Source: Apostichopus japonicus
Lineage: Eukaryota > Echinodermata > Holothuroidea > Aspidochirotida > Stichopodidae
Direction: 5' to 3'
Assembly (NCBI RefSeq): GCF_037975245.1
Contig: NC_092569.1
Span: 6,380,501-6,444,500 of the forward strand
Length of the DNA stretch: 64,000 nucleotides
Shown in pieces: positions 58,401 through 64,000 of this stretch (positions are counted from its first letter, which is position 1; each line of letters opens with the position of its first letter). The position numbers and the translations under genes were made by a program. The notes below the pieces were generated by a model that searched no databases, had not been told where the DNA came from, and worked only from the letters and a program-made list of their open reading frames with translations.

Positions 58401-61400
58401 GTTTTCATCAACATCATTTCTTTTCTTCATTTGTCTTACTTGAATGTAGTTAAGACAACCAAAGAAGCAACGGAACTAAGTACTAGACCCACTACCGAAC
58501 TGCAAAGCACGGAGTCCAGTAAGTCCGATATGCATATCAAATGTTACCATATATTTCGGAACAAAATGCTTTCATAGTCGTCACGGTAGTGTGAGCTACC
58601 CAATGAATGGGGCTTAATACCGCCAGGTCCAATCTAAAGGTTTCCATGTTTTCCATCTCAGGTTTAACTGATGAATCAGTACAAAAAATGTTTTCATCAA
58701 CATCATTTCTTTTCTTCATTTGTCTTACTTGAATGTAGTTAAGACAACCAAAGAAGCAACGGAACTAAGTACTAGACCCACTACCGAACTGAAAAGCACG
58801 GAGTCTAGTAAGTCCGATATGCATATCAAATGTTACCATATATTTCGGAACAAAATGCTTTCATTGCCGTCACGGTAGTGTGAGCTACCGTACCCATTGA
58901 ATAGGGCTTAATACCGCCAGGTCCAATCTAAAGGTTTCCATGTTTTCCATCTCAGGTTTAACTGATGAATCAGTACAAAAAATGTTTTCATCAACATCAT
59001 TTCTTTTCTTCATTTGTCTTACTTGAATGTAGTTAAGACAACCAAAGAAGCAACGGAACTAAGTACTAGACCCACTACCGAACTGAAAAGCACGGAGTCC
59101 AGTAAGTCCGATATGCATATCAAATGTTACCATATATTTCGGAACAAAATGCTTTCATTGCCGTCACGGTAGTGTGAGCTACCCAATGAATAGGGCTTAA
59201 TACCGTCAGGTCCAATCTAAAGGTTTCCATGTTTTCCATCTCAGGTTTAACTGATGAATCAGTACAAAAAAATGTTTTCATCAACATCATTTCTTTTCTT
59301 CATTTGTCTTACTTGAATGTAGTTAAGACATCCAAAGAAGCAACGGAACTAAGTACTAGACCCACTACCGAACTGCAAAGCACGGAGTCCAGTAAGTCCG
59401 ATATGCATATCAAATGTTACCATATATTTCGGAACAAAATGCTCTCATAGTCGTCACTGTAGTGTGAGCTACCGTACCCAATGAATAGGGCTTAATACCG
59501 CCAGGTCCAATCTAAAGGTTTCCATGTTTTCCATGTCAGGTTTAACTGATGAATCAGTACAAAAAATGTTTTCATCAACATCATTTCTTTTCTTCATTTG
59601 TCTTACTTGAATGTAGTTAAGACAACCAAAGAAGCAACGGAACTAAGTACTAGACCCACTACCGAACTGAAAAGCACGGAGTCCGGTAAGTCCGATATGC
59701 ATATCAAATGTTACCATATATTTCGGAACAAAATGCTTTCATTGCCGTCACGGTAGTGTGAGCTACCGTACCCATTGAATAGGGCTTAATACCGCCAGGT
59801 CCAATCTAAAGGTTTCCATGTTTTCCATCTCAGGTTTAACTGATGAATCAGTACAAAAAATGTTTTCATCAACATCATTTCTTTTCTTCATTTGTCTTAC
59901 TTGAATGTAGTTAAGACAACCAAAGAAGCAACGGAACTAAGTACTAGACCCACTACCGAACTGAAAAGCACGGAGTCCAGTAAGTCCGATATGCATATCA
60001 AATGTTACCATATATTTCGGAACAAAATGCTTTCATTGCCGTCACGGTAGTGTGAGCTACCCAATGAATAGGGCTTAATACCGCCAGGTCCAATCTAAAG
60101 GTTTCCATGTTTTCCATCTCAGGTTTAACTGATGAATCAGTACAAAAAAATGTTTTCATCAACATCATTTCTTTTCTTCATTTGTCTTACTTGAATGTAG
60201 TTAAGACATCCAAAGAAGCAACGGAACTAAGTACTAGACCCACTACCGAACTGCAAAGCACGGAGTCCAGTAAGTCCGATATGCATATCAAATGTTACCA
60301 TATATTTCGGAACAAAATGCTTTCATAGTCGTCACTGTAGTGTGAGCTACCGTACCCATTGAATAGGGCTTAATACCGCCAGGTCCAATCTAAAGGTTTC
60401 CATGTTTTCCATCTCAGGTTTACCTGATGAATCAGTACAAAAAATGGTTTCATCAACATCATTTCTTTTCTTCATTTGTCTCACTTGAATGTAGTTAAGA
60501 CAACCAAAGAAGCAACGGAACTAAGTACTAGACCCACTACCGAACTGAAAAGCACGGAGTCCAGTAAGTCCGATATGCATATCAAATGTTACCATATATT
60601 TCGGAACAAAATGCTTTCATTGTCGTCACTGTAGTGTGAGCTACCGTACCCATTGAATAGGGCTTAATACCGCCAGGTCCAATCTAAAGGTTTCCATGTT
60701 TTCCATCTCAGGTTTACCTGATGAATCAGTACAAAAAATGGTTTCATCAACATCATTTCTTTTCTTCATTTGTCTCACTTGAATGTAGTTAAGACAACCA
60801 AAGAAGCAACGGAACTAAGTACTAGACCCACTACCGAACTGAAAAGCACGGAGTCCAGTAAGTCCGATATGCATATCAAATGTTACCATATATTTCGGAA
60901 CAAAATGCTTTCATTGTCGTCACTGTAGTGTGAGCTACCGTACCCAATGAATAGGGCTTAATACCGCCAGGTCCAATCTAAAGGTTTCCATGTTTTCCAT
61001 CTCAGGTTTAACTGATGAATCAGTACAAGAAATGTTTTCATCAACATCATTTCTTTTCTTCATTTGTCTTACTTGAATGTAGTTAAGACAACCAAAGAAG
61101 CAACGGAACTAAGTACTAGACCCACTACCGAACTGAAAAGCACGGAGTCCAGTAAGTCCGATATGCATATCAAATGTTACCATATATTTCGGAACAAAAT
61201 GCTTTCATTGCCGTCACGGTAGTGTGAGCTACCCAATGAATAGGGCTTAATACCGCCAGGTCCAATCTAAAGGTTTCCATGTTTTCCATCTCAGGTTTAA
61301 CTGATGAATCAGTACAAAAAAATGTTTTCATCAACATCATTTCTTTTCTTCATTTGTCTTACTTGAATGTAGTTAAGACATCCAAAGAAGCAACGGAACT

Positions 61401-64000
61401 AAGTACTAGACCCACTACCGAACTGCAAAGCACGGAGTCCAGTAAGTCCGATATGCATATCAAATGTTACCATATATTTCGGAACAAAATGCTCTCATAG
61501 TCGTCACTGTAGTGTGAGCTACCGTACCCAATGAATAGGGCTTAATACCGCCAGGTCCAATCTAAAGGTTTCCATGTTTTCCATCTCAGGTTTAACTGAT
61601 GAATCAGTACAAAAAATGTTTCATCAACATCATTTCTTTTCTTCATTTGTCTTACTTGAATGTAGTTAAGACAACCAAAGAAGCAACGGAACTAAGTACT
61701 AGACCCACTACCGAACTGAAAAGCACGGAGTCCAGTAAGTCCGATATGCATATCAAATGTTACCATATATTTCGGAACAAAATGCTTTCATAGTCGTCAC
61801 TGTAGTGTGAGCTACCGTACCCATTGAATAGGGCTTAATACCGCCAGGTCCAATCTAAAGGTTTCCATGTTTTCCATCTCAGGTTTACCTGATGAATCAG
61901 TACAAAAAATGGTTTCATCAACATCATTTCTTTTCTTCATTTGTCTCACTTGAATGTAGTTAAGACAACCAAAGAAGCAACGGAACTAAGTACTAGACCC
62001 ACTACCGAACTGAAAAGCACGGAGTCCAGTAAGTCCGATATGCATATCAAATGTTACCATATATTTCGGAACAAAATGCTTTCATAGTCGTCACTGTAGT
62101 GTGAGCTACCGTACCCATTGAATAGGGCTTAATACCGCCAGGTCCAATCTAAAGGTTTCCATGTTTTCCATCTCAGGTTTACCTGATGAATCAGTACAAA
62201 AAATGGTTTCATCAACATCATTTCTTTTCTTCATTTGTCTCACTTGAATGTAGTTAAGACAACCAAAGAAGCAACGGAACTAAGTACTAGACCCACTACC
62301 GAACTGAAAAGCACGGAGTCCAGTAAGTCCGATATGCATATCAAATGTTACCATATATTTCGGAACAAAATGCTTTCATTGTCGTCACTGTAGTGTGAGC
62401 TACCGTACCCAATGAATAGGGCTTAATACCGCCAGGTCCAATCTAAAGGTTTCCATGTTTTCCATCTCAGGTTTAACTGATGAATCAGTACAAGAAATGT
62501 TTTCATCAACATCATTTCTTTTCTTCATTTGTCTTACTTGAATGTAGTTAAGACAACCAAAGAAGCAACGGAACTAAGTACTAGACCCACTACCGAACTG
62601 CAAAGCACGGAGTCCGGTAAGTCCGATATGCATATCAAATGTTACCATATATTTCGGAACAAAATGCTTTCATTGCCGTCACGGTAGTGTGAGCTACCCA
62701 ATGAATAGGGCTTAATACCGCCAGGTCCAATCTAAAGGTTTCCATGTTTTCCATCTCAGGTTTAACTGATGAATCAGTACAAAAAATGTTTTCATCAACA
62801 TCATTTCTTTTCTTCATTTGTCTTACTTGAATGTAGTTAAGACAACCAAAGAAGCAACGGAACTAAGTACTAGACCCACTACCGAACTGAAAAGCACGGA
62901 GTCCAGTAAGTCCGATATGCATATCAAATGTTACCATATATTTCGGAACAAAATGCTTTCATAGTCGTCACTGTAGTGTGAGCTACCGTACCCATTGAAT
63001 AGGGCTTAATACCGCCAGGTCCAATCTAAAGGTTTCCATGTTTTCCATCTCAGGTTTACCTGATGAATCAGTACAAAAAATGGTTTCATCAACATCATTT
63101 CTTTTCTTCATTTGTCTTACTTGAATGTAGTTAAGACAACCAAAGAAGCAACGGAACTAAGTACTAGACCCACTACCGAACTGAAAAGCACGGAGTCCAG
63201 TAAGTCCGATATGCATATCAAATGTTACCATATATTTCGGAACAAAATGCTTTCATTGTCGTCACTGTAGTGTGAGCTACCGTACCCAATGAATAGGGAT
63301 TAATACCGCCAGGTCCAATCTAAAGGTTTCCATGTTTTCCATCTCAGGTTTAACTGATGAATCAGTACAAAAAATGGTTTCATCAACATCATTTCTTTTC
63401 TTCATTTGTCTTACTTGAATGTAGTTAAGACAACCAAAGAAGCAACGGAACTAGGTACTAGACCCACTACCGAACTGCAAAGCACGGAGTCCAGTAAGTC
63501 CGATATGCATATCAAATGTTACCATATATTTCGGAACAAAATGCTTTCATTGTCGTCACGGTAGTGTGAGCTACCCAATGAATAGGGCTTAATACCGCCA
63601 GGTCCAATCTAAAGGTTTCCATGCTTTCCATCTCAGGTTTAACTGATGAATCAGTACAAAAAATGTTTTCAACAACATCATTTCTTTTCTTCATTTGTCT
63701 TACTTGAATGTAGTTAAGACAACCAAAGAAGCAACGGAACTAAGTACTAGACCCACTACCGAACTGCAAAGCACGGAGTCCAGTAAGTCCGATATGCATA
63801 TCAAATGTTACCATATATGTCGGAACAAAATGCTCTCATAGTCGTCACTGTAGTGTGAGCTACCGTACCCATTGAATAGGGCTTAATACCGCCAGGTCCA
63901 ATCTAAAGGTTTCCATGTTTTCCATCTCAGGTTTAACTGATGAATCAGTACAAAAAATGTTTTCATCAACATCATTTCTTTTCTTCATTTGTCTTACTTG
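49379..64000 (+). CDS. FReD-family gene E: signal, Cys-rich segment, giant Thr-rich exon array (3' end outside window)
   Basis: Exons seen are 49379-49448 (signal peptide), 52342-52410 (Cys-rich), then 36 exons of 69 nt from 53461 to 63782, all phase 1-1. The next repeat unit is cut by the window edge. By comparison with gene D, the exons beyond should encode TIL, TILa/EGF and a fibrinogen domain, but none is in view, so membership of the FReD family rests on exons 1 and 2 and on the linker exon type. If all exons were used, the array would give 828 residues of Ser/Thr-rich stalk in this window alone. Confidence 0.65.
49449..52341. other. Gene E intron 1 with tandem duplication and repeat relics
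   Basis: About 50010-50250 and about 50480-50715 are diverged tandem copies; both carry GTGTAATC, ATGGTGGTTGA, TTTCTTTCATCGTCATC and an ATTCGAGCAA block. Around 51355-51455 a segment ending CGCAATATAAATATGGTAAA then (ATA)n has the style of a LINE or SINE 3' tail. About 51770-52150 is GC-richer and may be an interspersed repeat. No coding exon is recognised. Confidence 0.5.
52342..52410 (+). CDS. Gene E exon 2: short Cys-rich segment
   Basis: A 69-nt phase 1-1 exon (acceptor TTCGCAG, donor GTAAGT). It encodes LCDFASKFPCKGDHCLPCLG then DK, with four cysteines, one residue longer than gene D exon 2 and with the cysteines shifted near the end. No known domain. Confidence 0.7.
52560..52725. repeat. 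Purine-rich minisatellite in gene E intron 2
   Basis: Units of about 55-60 bp built from GAAACAAA, AGAAA and AATCATTTCATTGTTAAAG recur about three times with variation. No coding role seen. Confidence 0.6.
53461..53529 (+). CDS. Array exon 1 (most diverged repeat exon)
   Basis: It starts after ATATATAG and ends at GTAAGT, phase 1-1. It encodes KTTEDTTEISTRLTSEKQG then TQT plus a split codon. It differs from the array consensus at about ten positions. Its intron also lacks the perfect palindrome (GATTTGCATTTC). Confidence 0.75.
53759..53827 (+). CDS. Array exon 2 (variant class, repeated as exon 5)
   Basis: It encodes KATEETTELSTGSTTELQST then QP. The same variant recurs at 54633-54701 with an almost identical exon, showing a three-unit duplication. 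Confidence 0.8.
53759..55509 (+). repeat. Higher-order repeat, two copies of three units
   Basis: Units at 53759, 54053 and 54342 recur as 54633, 54927 and 55216 (shift 874). The marker is the GCACGCAACCC exon variant found only in the first unit of each triplet. Confidence 0.8.
54053..63782 (+). CDS. Array exons 3-36: homogenised Thr-rich repeat exons
   Basis: Each is 69 nt, phase 1-1, with starts at 54053, 54342, 54633, 54927, 55216, 55510, 55805, 56098, 56392, 56686, 56980, 57275, 57568, 57862, 58156, 58450, 58739, 59033, 59323, 59617, 59911, 60201, 60495, 60789, 61083, 61373, 61666, 61960, 62254, 62548, 62837, 63131, 63425 and 63714. The consensus translation is KTTKEATELSTRPTTELK followed by STES, with an Ile at the split codon (Val after exons 59617 and 62548, whose last base is G). 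Seven Thr and three Ser in 23 residues suit mucin-type O-glycosylation. Variants: T to S (exons 55805, 57275, 59323, 60201, 61373), K to Q near the end, S to R (55510, 56980), S to T (54927), S to G (63425). None contains a stop. Confidence 0.85.
55510..58449 (+). repeat. Higher-order repeat, two 1470-bp copies of five units
   Basis: 55510-56979 and 56980-58449 carry the same ordered variants: AAAGAGGCAA with AAGGACTAG, then the GACATCC exon, then the unit with TGTTTCATC (one T lost), then ATGGTTTCATC. Lengths match exactly. This is either a very recent duplication or an assembly duplication. Confidence 0.8.
60495..63424 (+). repeat. Higher-order repeat, second five-unit pattern
   Basis: Units 60495, 60789 and 61083 share rare markers with 61960, 62254 and 62548 (shift 1465): TGTCTCACTTG before two acceptors in a row and ACAAGAAATG before the third. 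Units 61373 and 61666 carry the same marker pair as 55805 and 56098. Confidence 0.7.

Larger units (their letters stand above)
53461..64000 (+). repeat. Tandem exon-intron array, 36 units in view
   Basis: The unit is a 69-nt exon plus an intron of about 220-229 bp. Most periods are 294 or 289; the 5-bp difference is the presence or absence of GTACC in GAGCTACC(GTACC)CAATGA. Almost every intron begins GTAAGTCC followed by the perfect palindrome GATATGCATATC, contains ACTGATGAATCAGT, and ends with a pyrimidine-rich run and TTGAATGTAG. Introns and exons are equally similar between units, so the whole unit is homogenised. The first unit is the most diverged. The array continues past the window edge. 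Confidence 0.95.

Noticed and set aside
55711-61793. 64-73 codon + strand open frames that run through intron and exon
   Set aside because: They include the acceptor region and donor and depend on single-base indels in the intron; the exon part alone is explained by splicing.
54140-63694. Recurrent 60-codon minus-strand open frames in the array
   Set aside because: They span intron and palindrome sequence, recur only because the unit recurs, and lie opposite a well-supported + strand splice structure.
53730-63960. C/D-box snoRNA in the introns (CTGATGA motif)
   Set aside because: CTGATGA resembles a C box, but the required D box with terminal stem at proper spacing and a guide region is not evident.
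53461-64000. CRISPR-like reading of the regular array
   Set aside because: Units are 289-298 bp with conserved splice sites and coding phase in a eukaryotic intron-exon setting; there are no short repeats with unique spacers and no cas genes.

Overview
The window is metazoan nuclear DNA: small exons with GT-AG introns, AT-rich introns and intergenic DNA, and nested hAT-like, Penelope-like and LINE/SINE elements. All recognisable host coding sequence is on the + strand and belongs to one family of secreted fibrinogen-related proteins (FReD). The architecture is signal peptide, optional short Cys-rich or Thr-rich linker exons, a TIL domain, a TILa/EGF-like exon, then a fibrinogen C-terminal domain split over three exons. 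This, together with the transposon style, suggests a marine deuterostome. An echinoderm such as a sea cucumber is my best guess, by inference rather than proof.

Layout. (1) 1-4317: 3' part of FReD gene A (five exons). (2) 4318-12335: intergenic, with a hAT-like MITE (4619-5154), a large inverted repeat (about 6985-7965), an old fibrinogen pseudo-exon (8381-8590) and a foldback element (about 10733-11338). (3) 12336-22451: FReD gene B with signal-peptide exon. From 18155 on it is a near-identical segmental duplicate of window positions 1 to about 6765. One of its exons carries a premature stop. (4) 22452-36038: gene-poor, dominated by a nested transposon cluster (27375-33408): hAT-like elements inside one another, a broken Penelope-like reverse transcriptase, and a SINE-like element headed by the 5' end of U2 snRNA. 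(5) 36039-44730: FReD gene D, probably a pseudogene. Its first splice donor is lost and one fibrinogen exon is split by an insertion of about 2.9 kb that contains a second copy of the U2-headed SINE. (6) 44731-49378: AT-rich repeats and a degraded LINE reverse transcriptase. (7) 49379-64000: the 5' part of FReD gene E, which runs off the window.

The most striking structure is in gene E. From 53461 to the end of the window there are 36 tandem copies of a 69-nt exon plus its intron, mostly with a 294 or 289 bp period. Every exon is in phase 1-1, has a GTAAGT donor and a TAG acceptor, and encodes a 23-residue Ser/Thr-rich repeat. Any number of exons can therefore be added or lost without breaking the frame. 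The array looks like an expandable mucin-like stalk of a secreted lectin, built and homogenised by unequal crossing-over of whole exon-intron units. Gene D has the same kind of exon only twice, in a 495-bp unit.

The four loci are paralogues. A and B arose by recent segmental duplication. D and E share their signal and Cys-rich exons and their 69-nt linker exons. The fibrinogen lectin end of E lies beyond the window.
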